Assembly: GCF_002092855.1 (NCBI RefSeq)
Contig: NZ_LVLC01000001.1
Span: 620,001-684,000 of the forward strand
Direction of reading: 5' to 3'
DNA from: Campylobacter concisus
GTDB lineage: Bacteria; Campylobacterota; Campylobacteria; Campylobacterales; Campylobacteraceae
DNA: 64,000 bases
A model generated the notes under the pieces. That model saw nothing but the letters and a program-made list of their open reading frames with translations. It was not told the origin of the DNA and made no database searches. Below are positions 27,038 through 35,408 of the stretch, piece by piece. Position 1 is the stretch's first letter, and each line of letters begins with the position of its first letter. The translations under genes and the position numbers were made by a program.

Positions 27038-27809
27038 TTAGTGTATATGAAATAGGAAAGCGCAGATAACGATCTTGTTTAGGCTTTGGAAACTCAGAAC
27101 TTGCTCTTTGGATATTTTCTAAAGCACCATTATCAAGCGACTCAAAACCAGAGCTTTTACTAACTTTAAGTTCATCTATGCTGCCGTCTTGCTTGAGTAA
27201 AAACCTAACTTCTACAACTCCTTGATGTTTCATACGTCTAGCATTATTTGGGTAACTTTTATGCCTCTTAACTGCGATTATAACTTTCGTAAAATCTTCA
27301 TCGCCTTGTGAATTTGATAAATTTAGCTCAGGTGTTACATTTTGAACTGGAGCTGCAGCGATAGACTTGTTATTGGCTGGCAAATTTGTATTTACACTAG
27401 CTGGCGGTACAATAGGCTGCACTGGCTGAGCAATTACCGGTTCAGGCTTAGGCTCTATTTTTTTCTCTTTTTTAGGCTCTACCTTTTTTATTTCACGCTT
27501 TGGTTTCTCCACCTTTTTAGGTTCAGGTTTTGGTTCTGGCTTTGGCTCAGGTTTTGGTGGCTCTGGCGGTGGTGGTGGAGCTGGTGGAGTTGGCTCTGGG
27601 ATAAGCATTTGCTCCGCTATTTGAGGTGCTGAGACTTGTGGCACTGGAGTAAATGAATTAAGAGCTATTTTTATCGGTTTTTGCTCACCTATTTTTATCT
27701 CATCAAAATCATGTGAAAGCAAAAAATATACTGCTGCTCCATGCACTATAAGCGAAACAGCTAAGCCGCTGTAATTTGAAATTTTATTCAGAGATTGTTT
27801 GGATTGCAA
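27033..27809 (-). CDS. tonB: Energy transducer TonB
   Basis: 258 residues. One N-terminal membrane helix (~13-30), a Pro/Glu/Lys stalk (PEPKPEPKPEPKKVEKPK region, ~70-125), then a C-terminal TonB domain from ~175 (VIIAVKRHKSYPNNARRMKHQGVVEVRFLL, GSIDELKVSKSSGFESLDNGAL). The YP motif in KSYPNNAR is a TonB hallmark. It passes proton-motive energy to outer-membrane receptors for iron complexes. It overlaps exbD by 26 bp. Distinct from the TolA above, which lacks the YP motif. Confidence 0.93.
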   Translation of the reverse strand: MQSKQSLNKISNYSGLAVSLIVHGAAVYFLLSHDFDEIKIGEQKPIKIALNSFTPVPQVSAPQIAEQMLIPEPTPPAPPPPPEPPKPEPKPEPKPEPKKVEKPKREIKKVEPKKEKKIEPKPEPVIAQPVQPIVPPASVNTNLPANNKSIAAAPVQNVTPELNLSNSQGDEDFTKVIIAVKRHKSYPNNARRMKHQGVVEVRFLLKQDGSIDELKVSKSSGFESLDNGALENIQRASSEFPKPKQDRYLRFPISYTLK

Positions 27810-28167
27810 AATTTTCGTGGCCCTTCTCTTTTAATATATCAATTACTTTGACGAAGCTATCAAATTTCGAATTTTTATCGCTTTTTAGTTCGATCAATGT
27901 CTTTATATCAACCGCATTTAACTTATCTTTAAGTTCGTTCTCAGAAATTTCTACATCATCTATAAAAAATTTATTATCCTTATCAATTACTACACTTACC
28001 TTTTTATCGTCCTCTTTGCTTTGCTCAGCACTGTTTGCACTTGGAAGATCAATAGATATCTTGCCTTGAGCGATAAAAGTCGAAATACTAAGCACGATGG
28101 CGAGCAAAACAAGCATAATATCAATAAATGGGACAATATTTAACCCATCTTTTTTATTTAGACGCAT
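27784..28167 (-). CDS. exbD: Biopolymer transport protein ExbD
   Basis: 127 residues with the membrane helix holding the conserved Asp ([21 protein letters not shown], ~11-31) and a short periplasmic domain. It pairs with ExbB to power TonB. It overlaps exbB by 14 bp and tonB by 26 bp. Confidence 0.93.
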   Translation of the reverse strand: MRLNKKDGLNIVPFIDIMLVLLAIVLSISTFIAQGKISIDLPSANSAEQSKEDDKKVSVVIDKDNKFFIDDVEISENELKDKLNAVDIKTLIELKSDKNSKFDSFVKVIDILKEKGHENFAIQTISE

Positions 28168-28582
28168 TTTCAGCCTTGTATCTATTTAGCATCACATCTA
28201 CTTTTCTGACAAAACCATTGTAAATCATCAAAGTTGGTATTGCCACAAGTAGTCCAAAAGCAGTTGCTTTTAATGCAAGAGAGAGGCCGACCATTATGCT
28301 TTTAGTATCGATTCCGCCTGCCATACCCATATCATAAAATGTGATCATAATTCCAGCAACTGTACCAAGAAGTCCTATATATGGTGCATTTGAGTAGATA
28401 ATGTAAAGTGTGGTTAAATTTTTGGTTAGTGCTTCTTCAAGCGCTTCAATACTTTTATAGCCTTTTATATCAACGCGTGAATAAAAAATGATACGCTCAA
28501 TCGTATACCAAAGTACAAAAAAACTCATAATGCCTAAAATCGCAATAATTACATGATCAATGTGATGTTTAATTAGCTCCAT
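28154..28582 (-). CDS. exbB: Biopolymer transport protein ExbB
   Basis: 142 residues, at the short end for the family, with three membrane segments and the signature [22 protein letters not shown] then [24 protein letters not shown]. It forms the proton channel of the Ton system. First gene of the exbB-exbD-tonB operon; upstream are a TATAAT (28612-28617) and a Fur-like dyad. Confidence 0.93.
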   Translation of the reverse strand: MELIKHHIDHVIIAILGIMSFFVLWYTIERIIFYSRVDIKGYKSIEALEEALTKNLTTLYIIYSNAPYIGLLGTVAGIMITFYDMGMAGGIDTKSIMVGLSLALKATAFGLLVAIPTLMIYNGFVRKVDVMLNRYKAENASK

Positions 28583-28611
28583 AATACCTTCTTAGTAAAA
28601 ATTTTTGCGTG

Positions 28612-28617
28612 ATTATA
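28612..28617 (-). promoter_or_regulatory. Probable -10 box of the exbB-exbD-tonB operon
   Basis: The minus strand reads AGCTATAATCACG about 30 bp before the exbB ATG, with AGAAGG as ribosome site. Confidence 0.5.
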
Positions 28618-28620
28618 GCT

Positions 28621-28644
28621 ATATTGATAACCAATGTCAAATAT
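28621..28644. promoter_or_regulatory. Possible Fur-type operator
   Basis: An imperfect dyad, ATATTGA-TAACCAATG-TCAAATAT, lies directly upstream of the -10 box of the Ton operon, where a repressor would block RNA polymerase. TTGA/TCAA half-sites and AT-rich flanks fit Fur boxes in general, and Ton genes are classic Fur targets. The match is partial. Confidence 0.4.
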
Positions 28645-28717
28645 TTAGTAAAAATGTAATCAAATAAAAACTAAAATTTTTAATTTTTTATGTATATATT
28701 TAATTATGTTTAGAATT

Positions 28718-29662
28718 TCAAAAATTTAATTTTTTTCTTAGCAGCTCTATTTCAGTGATAACTATTTTTGGCGTAAGCTCCTTCATACAGGTATGTGTTT
28801 TTATAGGACACACTCGCTTCATGCATGGCATACACTCTAAATTTAAATGCACTATCTTCGCACTTTCATCTTGCCATGGGTTAGTCTCTTTAAATTTAGT
28901 CGGTCCAAAAAGAGCCACAAGTGGCACTTTATAAGCAGCTGCGATATGCATAGGACCACTATCGTTTGTCAAAAAGATACCATTTTTTATAGAACCTATG
29001 ACCTCGCAAAGCTCTTTTATGCTCGTTTTTCCGGCTAAATTTTCACATTTCATGCCATTTTGTAAGAGCATTTGCTCGATTTCATTGCAAATTTCAAGCT
29101 CGGCTTTCGAGCCAGTGATCTTTACATCAAATTTATCTTTAAAGTGCAGAGCAACCTCTGCAAAATAGTGCGGATACCACCTTTTAGCACTTCCATAGCT
29201 AGCACCTGGATTTAGCACGAGGAGTTTTTGCTCGCTTTTTTTAGCTTCATAATAAATTTTTAGTTCGTTTGAAATTTCTTTTAAATTTAGGCTTTGCTTT
29301 ATGAAATTTAGATATTTTTGCACCTGATGCAAGCTCTCGCTACTCTTTTTAAAGCAAAATTTTTGCGTTGCTTTTAGAAAAAATAGTAAAAATTTACTAG
29401 CAAATGAGCTTCTAAAACTAATAGCGATATCAAATTTTCCAAGCTTGCTAGCCGTTTTTATAAGACTTAAATATCTTGAGTTTTGCTTTTTACTATCGTC
29501 AATGACTACTTTTTCGCACTTTGGATGTGATTTGTAAAGCTCACAGGCCACATAAGAGCCAAAAAATACAATATTTTTAGCATTTTTACTTAAATTTTCT
29601 ATCGCTGCACTCGCCATCACAGCATCTCCAAGCCAAGTCGGAAGCTCTATAAACACTCTCAC
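28718..29662 (-). CDS. waaF: ADP-heptose:LPS heptosyltransferase (WaaF/RfaF family, GT9)
   Basis: 314 residues. FIELPTWLGDAVMASAAIENL at the start and FLTNDSGPMHIAAAYKVPLVALFGPT at ~235-260 are the GT9 heptosyltransferase signatures, and ETNPW follows. It adds a heptose to the LOS inner core at the cytoplasmic face. WaaF (heptose II) is preferred over WaaC by the length and LGDAVMA start, but that choice is not certain. It is 2 bp downstream of another LOS-type glycosyltransferase. Confidence 0.85.
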   Translation of the reverse strand: MRVFIELPTWLGDAVMASAAIENLSKNAKNIVFFGSYVACELYKSHPKCEKVVIDDSKKQNSRYLSLIKTASKLGKFDIAISFRSSFASKFLLFFLKATQKFCFKKSSESLHQVQKYLNFIKQSLNLKEISNELKIYYEAKKSEQKLLVLNPGASYGSAKRWYPHYFAEVALHFKDKFDVKITGSKAELEICNEIEQMLLQNGMKCENLAGKTSIKELCEVIGSIKNGIFLTNDSGPMHIAAAYKVPLVALFGPTKFKETNPWQDESAKIVHLNLECMPCMKRVCPIKTHTCMKELTPKIVITEIELLRKKLNF

Positions 29663-29664
29663 TT

Positions 29665-30702
29665 TTACTCCAAATTTAGCACTTCGTTTATGATTTCAAG
29701 AGTTTTGCTTGCATTTTCTTCTATACTAAATTTTTGTGAAAGCGCAAATGCCTTCTCTTGCAGCTCTCTCATCATGTCATTATCATTAAGCACCTGCTCT
29801 ACTAGCTCCAGTATACTTTCATCATTTGGTTCACGCATGATAAAACGATTTTCTAAAATTTCAGCTGCCCCATTTTGAGCCGTTGTAAAGACAATATTTT
29901 TAAAGCTAAGCGCCTCTAGAACGACATTTGAAAATGGCTCATAGTGTGTTGGAAATATAAAAATATCGCTTGCTTCATAAAATTTTGCAGTCATTTTTTG
30001 CTCACCTGTAAAAAATGCCTTTATTTTTAGCTTTTTTGCTAGCTTCTTATATGAATTTAAATTTTTATCTTTGCCTACTATTAGCGCATTTACTGGCGTT
30101 TTTAGCTTTGAGACAAGAAGCAAAAAGTCCTTTGCTCCTTTTCTTTTAAAGCCATTTCCGACAAAAAGCACAATTGGCAAATTGTAATCGAGTCCAAATT
30201 CTTCGCATACGCTAAGCTTTGCTTCTCCTTTTTCTACCTTTTGTGGCAAATTTATACCGTTGTAAATGGTAACGATCTTTGACTCATCGACACCGTAAGC
30301 TGAGATGATTTGCTCTTTTATGTAGTTTGAATTTGCGATTATCTTTTTAGAATTTTTAAAGCAACGTTTTTCTAGATATGGATAGACAAAATTTAGAGGA
30401 TTAACCCACCAAAATGGCTTTGTGGCACGATAAATTTTATGCACGCCGTCCCCTGCTCTATAAATATCTGCGCAGCTCACTCGCTCCAAGCTAAAATATA
30501 CTTCATCGCTTTGTTTCTGGCGTTTTACCTGTGCGTTAAATCTCAAAGCCTTTTTCCATGACGAGATCCTAGCCTCTCCTAGATATGAGCGTATAGATGT
30601 ATCTATACCTACGTCTTTTAGGGCTTTAGTAAGCCTTCTTAAATAGCGTTCGGCACCACCGACCGCATTTGGATTGATACGTAAAAAAACTATTTTTTTC
30701 AT
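29665..30702 (-). CDS. Glycosyltransferase family 4, WaaG-like
   Basis: 345 residues. N-terminal INPNAVGGAERYLRRL has the glycine loop; TIYNGINLP, VLFVGNGFKRKGAKDFLLL and HYEPFSNVVLEALSFKNIVFTT form the nucleotide-sugar site. This pattern resembles WaaG (LPS glucosyltransferase I), and the stretch DIYRAGDGVH is also WaaG-like. With waaF downstream it makes a two-gene LOS-core operon. Exact sugar is inferred. Confidence 0.82.
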   Translation of the reverse strand: MKKIVFLRINPNAVGGAERYLRRLTKALKDVGIDTSIRSYLGEARISSWKKALRFNAQVKRQKQSDEVYFSLERVSCADIYRAGDGVHKIYRATKPFWWVNPLNFVYPYLEKRCFKNSKKIIANSNYIKEQIISAYGVDESKIVTIYNGINLPQKVEKGEAKLSVCEEFGLDYNLPIVLFVGNGFKRKGAKDFLLLVSKLKTPVNALIVGKDKNLNSYKKLAKKLKIKAFFTGEQKMTAKFYEASDIFIFPTHYEPFSNVVLEALSFKNIVFTTAQNGAAEILENRFIMREPNDESILELVEQVLNDNDMMRELQEKAFALSQKFSIEENASKTLEIINEVLNLE

Positions 30703-30821
30703 GACCTCAAAGCTTTTTATTTTTGTGATTTTTTATTTGTAATGTCCGCCATAATATCAAAAATTTTTATAAATCAGCCTATTTTTTGCCTAAATTTCAT
30801 AAAATTACACAAAGGATAAAA

Positions 30822-33458
30822 ATGAAAACACTTACGATTATTGACACTTTTGGTTTCTTTTTTAGGCTCTACTACGCCATGAGCGGACTTAAAAACCGCG
30901 AGTGCAAGCCAAGCGGTATGATAAGTGGCTTTGCAAATTTTATAGCAAGCCTCAAGGATGAATACCAAAGCGACTATCTCATCTTCGCACTTGATAGCAA
31001 AGGCAAGACCCTGCGCCACGAAATTTTAGGTGATTACAAAGCAAACAGGAGCGAGCCACCAGCTCAGCTAAAAGAACAGCTTCCGGTTTGCATAGATATG
31101 ATAGAAAAAATGGGGCTTTACAGCCTTAGCCGCGAGGGCTACGAGGCCGATGATATCATCGCAAGTGCGGTTAAATTTTGTAAAGACAAAGATATATTTG
31201 TGCGAATAGTCACCCACGATAAAGACCTCTATCAACTCATAGAAGACGGCAAAGTGAGCATCTACAGCCCGCAAAGCAAGATCGACCACGATAGCGCAAG
31301 CTGCTTTGAAAAGTATGGAGTTTATCCGGCACAAGTAAGGGACTTTCTAGCGATCGCAGGCGATAGCTCGGACAACATCCCAGGCGTCAAAGGTATCGGC
31401 GCAGTAGGAGCTAAGAAGCTTTTGGCTGAGTATGGCAGCTTAGAGGGAATTTATGAAAATTTAGCCCTTCTTAGAAACGAGCGCACTAAAAATATGCTTG
31501 CTGCCGCAAAAGACGAAGCATTTTTGAGCAAAAAGCTAGCCACTTTATTTGATGACGCAGTTAGCTCATTTGATCTTGAGCACTCTAAATTTCCAGAGCA
31601 AAATCCTTTGATAAATATCTCAGAAATTTTAAAAGAGTACGATCTAAATAGGCTTCTTAAGAGCTTGCAAAAAGAGGAAAATGCTGAATTTAAGCTTGGC
31701 TTTAGAGCAAATTTACTCCTTGATGAGGCTAGCATTGAAAAGCTCTTATCAGACGTCACGCCAGAGACCATCGTCGCCTTTGACACCGAGACCACAGGCG
31801 TTGATAGCAGGAGCGCAAAGATCGTTGGATTTAGCTTTTGCTTTAACGACGAGGATGCCTACTACGTGCCAGTGGCTCACAACTACCTTGGTGTGCCACA
31901 GCAAATTAGCCTAAAATTTGCTACTTGGGCGGTAGCACAAATTTACAAAGGCTGCGTGATCGGGCAAAATTTAAAGTACGACTTTGAGATAGTTAAAAAT
32001 AACCTAGGTCTAAATCCTCCAGCAAATTTCAAAGACACAATGATCCTTGCTTGGCTTAGCGATCCAAACTCAAGTGTCGGCATGGACGCACTGGCAAAGA
32101 GGCTCTACGACTACGACACGATAAAATTTGAAGATATGGTCAAAAAGGGGCAAACTTTTGGCGATGTGCCGCTAGAAAATGCCGCCAAATACGCAAGCGA
32201 GGACGCTTGGATAACGCTTAAATTTTATAAAACTTTTTTAAACACGCTTGATAAAAATTTACTAGCCCTTGCCGATACGCACGAGTTTCCTTTTATCCTC
32301 ACGCTCTTTGACATGGAGCAAAACGGCATCAAGATAAATGAAGCCAAAATGCAAAAGCTCATCCTTGAAAACGACACCAAACTAAAAGCACTAACAAGTG
32401 AAATTTACGAGCTAAGCGGCGAAAATTTCAACATAAACTCCGTAAAACAGCTTGGCGTTATACTTTTTGAGCATCTAAAGCTTCCAACCAAAAAGAAGAC
32501 AAAAACAGGATATAGCACCGATGAGAGCGTGCTAGCTGAGCTCATAGACACTCATCCAGTGATTGAGAAAATTTTAGCCTACAGGGAGCTATATAAACTG
32601 CAAAGCACCTACTGCGAGCCACTTTTAGCGCTTGCGAAAAAGGATGAGGGCTCACGAATTTACACGAGCTTTTTGCAAACTGGCACAAGCACTGGCAGGC
32701 TTTCAAGTAAAAATCCAAATTTACAAAATATCCCAGCTCGTGGTAGCCTCGCAAAGGACGTCAGAGAGTGCTTTGAGGCGCGCGAGGGCTATAGCTTTGT
32801 GGGGCTTGACTACAGCCAGATCGAGCTTAGGCTGCTAGCTCACTTTAGCCGTGATCCTGCGCTACTTGAGGCGTTTAAAAATGACGAGGATATCCACGCA
32901 AGGACGGCTATTAGTATATTTGGTAGCAGCGACGGGCAAAATAGAGCCGTGGCAAAGAGTATAAATTTTGGCCTCATTTACGGCATGGGCTCAAGCAAGC
33001 TGGCAAATCAAGTAAATATCACAAGAGCCGAGGCAAAAGAGTATATAGAGCGCTATTTCAAGGCATTTGCGACGATCAAAGAGTTTTTAGAGAGCATAAA
33101 AATTTCAGCTAAAAACGAGGGCTTTGTGCAGACGCTACTTGGCAGAAGGCGCTACTTTGACTTTAAAAGTGCCACACCTATGCAAATAGCGATGTTTGAG
33201 CGCGAGGCGGTAAATACGGTCTTTCAAGGCTCCGCAGCAGATCTAGTCAAGATGGCTATGGTAAAAGTTAGAGCAAATTTAGATGAAAAAGCGAGTATGT
33301 TGCTTCAGATCCACGACGAGCTGATCTTTGAAGTAAAAGACGAATTTGCGCAGGAATTTGGCAAGGCGACACAAAAGACGATGGAGGAAATTTACACGTT
33401 AAATGTGCCGCTTAAAACATCGCTAAATATTGCCAAAAACTGGGGCGAGCTAAAATAG
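30822..33458 (+). CDS. polA: DNA polymerase I
   Basis: 878 residues from ATG 30822; an in-frame TTG 36 bp upstream is rejected because AAAGGA sits just before this ATG and the protein then begins MKTLTIIDTFGFFFRLYYAM, typical of PolA. Domains: 5'-3' exonuclease (~1-290, SREGYEADDIIAS, VTHDKDLYQL, GDSSDNIPGVKGIG), 3'-5' exonuclease with its acidic residues intact (FDTETTG, LKYDFEIV, YASEDAW), and polymerase (VGLDYSQIELRLLAHFS, RAVAKSINFGLIYGM, LQIHDELIFEV). It fills gaps and removes RNA primers. It stands alone on the plus strand, divergent from the LOS genes. Confidence 0.97.
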   Translation: MKTLTIIDTFGFFFRLYYAMSGLKNRECKPSGMISGFANFIASLKDEYQSDYLIFALDSKGKTLRHEILGDYKANRSEPPAQLKEQLPVCIDMIEKMGLYSLSREGYEADDIIASAVKFCKDKDIFVRIVTHDKDLYQLIEDGKVSIYSPQSKIDHDSASCFEKYGVYPAQVRDFLAIAGDSSDNIPGVKGIGAVGAKKLLAEYGSLEGIYENLALLRNERTKNMLAAAKDEAFLSKKLATLFDDAVSSFDLEHSKFPEQNPLINISEILKEYDLNRLLKSLQKEENAEFKLGFRANLLLDEASIEKLLSDVTPETIVAFDTETTGVDSRSAKIVGFSFCFNDEDAYYVPVAHNYLGVPQQISLKFATWAVAQIYKGCVIGQNLKYDFEIVKNNLGLNPPANFKDTMILAWLSDPNSSVGMDALAKRLYDYDTIKFEDMVKKGQTFGDVPLENAAKYASEDAWITLKFYKTFLNTLDKNLLALADTHEFPFILTLFDMEQNGIKINEAKMQKLILENDTKLKALTSEIYELSGENFNINSVKQLGVILFEHLKLPTKKKTKTGYSTDESVLAELIDTHPVIEKILAYRELYKLQSTYCEPLLALAKKDEGSRIYTSFLQTGTSTGRLSSKNPNLQNIPARGSLAKDVRECFEAREGYSFVGLDYSQIELRLLAHFSRDPALLEAFKNDEDIHARTAISIFGSSDGQNRAVAKSINFGLIYGMGSSKLANQVNITRAEAKEYIERYFKAFATIKEFLESIKISAKNEGFVQTLLGRRRYFDFKSATPMQIAMFEREAVNTVFQGSAADLVKMAMVKVRANLDEKASMLLQIHDELIFEVKDEFAQEFGKATQKTMEEIYTLNVPLKTSLNIAKNWGELK

Positions 33459-33474
33459 ATAGATAAATTTTGCT

Positions 33475-33498
33475 GGAGCTTTTAAGATGATTAGCTCC
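33475..33498. terminator. Possible terminator hairpin after polA
   Basis: GGAGCT (33475-33480) pairs with AGCTCC (33493-33498) over a 12-nt loop in the gap between convergent polA and the DUF2809 gene. The short stem and a poor T-tract make it weak. Confidence 0.35.
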
Positions 33499-33533
33499 TG
33501 CTTTATACTTAAAAACAAAGTTGTAGTTTATCA

Positions 33534-33932
33534 CTATATCTTTGGACTTTTATACTTTTGCAGAAAGCAAATGACATCAGTCAAATAAGCCAGCAAACAG
33601 CCCAACGCGTAACATACGATGTCGCTAACGTCAAATGTTCCGCCAAAGACTATGCGTATTATTAAATTATGAATATCTAAAATTTCAAGTACTTTAAAGT
33701 ATTGTAAAATTTCTATAAATAGCGAGAAGATAAATATTTCAAATGCTAAAATTTTTGGTGCAGTTTTAAATATAGCTCGTCCAAATGCGTAAAGCATCAC
33801 CGTAACTAGCACATCACCCAAATAATGTCGCACGAAGCCACCTTTGACAAAAACTGCGATATAAATTTCGATTGCTAAAATCACCACTGCTACGAGCAAA
33901 AAGAACAATCTAGCTCGCAAGCTATGTCTCAT
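33534..33932 (-). CDS. DUF2809-family membrane protein
   Basis: 132 residues from ATG at 33930-33932. Four to five hydrophobic helices; signatures VRHYLGDVLVTVMLYA and GTFDVSDIVCYALGCLLAY match the DUF2809 family as I know it (small membrane proteins of unknown function, often labelled VanZ-like by mistake). A longer in-frame start at 34076 is rejected: the added 48 residues are unlike the family and run into the SnoaL-like remnant in another frame. It converges on polA. Confidence 0.72.
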   Translation of the reverse strand: MRHSLRARLFFLLVAVVILAIEIYIAVFVKGGFVRHYLGDVLVTVMLYAFGRAIFKTAPKILAFEIFIFSLFIEILQYFKVLEILDIHNLIIRIVFGGTFDVSDIVCYALGCLLAYLTDVICFLQKYKSPKI

Positions 33933-34005
33933 TTTCTCGTATTGAAAAGATTTGTATATTTTTCGTTTTACTTGCATTTTTTTATTTATTTGAAATTTTA
34001 CTTTT

Positions 34006-34122
34006 TTACAAATTAGAAATGATATCCATACCATCTTCAAAGCCAGGATTGTGCTGGATATATTTCTCGCCCACAAATGTATTTATAACTTCTACCATAT
34101 GCTCGTCAAAAAGAGCATTCCA
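34006..34122 (-). pseudogene. Remnant of a SnoaL-like (COG4922-type) protein
   Basis: A 38-codon open stretch, ending in TAA at 34006-34008, encodes WNALFDEHMVEVINTF, then GEKYIQHNPGFEDG, then MDIISNL. The YIQHNP-x-x-x-DG core is the hallmark of SnoaL-like predicted aldol-condensation enzymes. The usual ~130-residue protein is missing both its start (a TAA precedes the Trp codon) and its C-terminal half. No start codon or ribosome site fits, so this is read as gene decay. Confidence 0.6.
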
Positions 34123-34311
34123 TTAGGTTTTACTTGAAATGACCAAAACCCAGCTATTTCATGAATTATAATAGATAATAGCAATATTGCCAAATAAAGG
34201 AAATTTCTTAATTTTAAAATTCTTTGACAAAAATATCAATCAAAATGGCTTTTGAAAGTATTTTTTAGACAATTAATAACTTTTTGGTTTAAAAATAATG
34301 AAATTTATGGA

Positions 34312-35400
34312 TTAAAATTTTTCTATCAAATCTTTAAAAATTTCATAAAGTTTATTTACTTCACCAACACTAACTCGCTCGTTTTTAGCGTGTATACGGT
34401 CGTTTATGACGCCAAATTCTATCGCATCTACGCCAAATTCAGCAAAGTGTCTTGCATCGCTCGAGCCGCCCTTTGTATTTAGAACCGGCGTGACTCCGGT
34501 GATCTTTGTGACAGAAGCTATTAAATTTTTTACGATTTTGCTATCTTTGTTTGTTAAAAATCTCTTTGAGCTTTGCTTTATACTAAGCTCGTAATCAAGC
34601 CCTTTTAAAACCTCTCTAAGATAGCTCTCAACATCATTTACATCGGTTAAATTTGAGTTTCTAACGTTAAACATTATGCTAAGCTCACTTGGAGTGACAT
34701 TACAAACTTGCATACCGCCTCTAATATCAGTTACCACAATCTTGCTTGGACTAAAAAACTCACTTCCGCCGTCCATATCATGATCAGCTATCTTACTTAA
34801 AAGTGGAGCTATCAAATTTACCGGATTTACACACTTTTCAGGATATGCCACATGCCCTTGAACGCCCTTTATCACGATCTTGCCATTTATCGAGCCACGT
34901 CTGCCAACTTTTATGCTATCGCCAAATTCTTTATCGCAAGTTGGCTCAGCCACTACGCAAAATTTTGGCAAATCATTTATTTCGCGCAAATATTCAAGTG
35001 CTAAAGGCGTGCCATATGTGCCATCGCCCTCTTCGTCGCTTGTTAATATGAGGCTTAGCTTACCATCAAATTTCGTATCTTTAGCAGCGCAAACAAAAGC
35101 AGCCACGCCACTTTTCATATCCTGTGCGCCTCTTGCGTAGATGTAGCCATCTTTTTCTAGTGGAGTAAATGGCTCGCTATCCCAGCCCTCACCTGGAGGC
35201 ACGACATCAACGTGTCCAGCAAAAGCTAGATGCTCGCCATCACCATAAATTTTAGAAAGTATGAGATTTTTTGTGCCATTTTTTTCTATAAATTTCGCCT
35301 CAAAATCAGGCAAAAATTTAGCAATAAATTCTAAGCTTCCAGCATCATTAGGTGTGATAGAGCGAAAGCTTAAAAGCTCTTTTAAAAAGCTAACTACCAC
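34312..35400 (-). CDS. dapE: Succinyl-diaminopimelate desuccinylase
   Basis: 362 residues of the M20 metallopeptidase family. Metal-site motifs are [21 protein letters not shown] (~55-77), [26 protein letters not shown] and, at the end, [13 protein letters not shown]. It makes LL-diaminopimelate for lysine and peptidoglycan. It lies 8 bp downstream of the GGDEF/EAL gene, so they probably share a transcript, although their functions look unrelated. Confidence 0.95.
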   Translation of the reverse strand: MVVSFLKELLSFRSITPNDAGSLEFIAKFLPDFEAKFIEKNGTKNLILSKIYGDGEHLAFAGHVDVVPPGEGWDSEPFTPLEKDGYIYARGAQDMKSGVAAFVCAAKDTKFDGKLSLILTSDEEGDGTYGTPLALEYLREINDLPKFCVVAEPTCDKEFGDSIKVGRRGSINGKIVIKGVQGHVAYPEKCVNPVNLIAPLLSKIADHDMDGGSEFFSPSKIVVTDIRGGMQVCNVTPSELSIMFNVRNSNLTDVNDVESYLREVLKGLDYELSIKQSSKRFLTNKDSKIVKNLIASVTKITGVTPVLNTKGGSSDARHFAEFGVDAIEFGVINDRIHAKNERVSVGEVNKLYEIFKDLIEKF

Positions 35401-35408
35401 TAAGTGCC

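Noticed and set aside
30786-30821. 12-codon extension of polA from a TTG
   Set aside because: The ATG at 30822 has AAAGGA upstream and gives the normal PolA N-terminus.
33933-34076. 48-residue extension of the DUF2809 protein
   Set aside because: It is basic, unlike the family and overlaps the SnoaL-like remnant in another frame.
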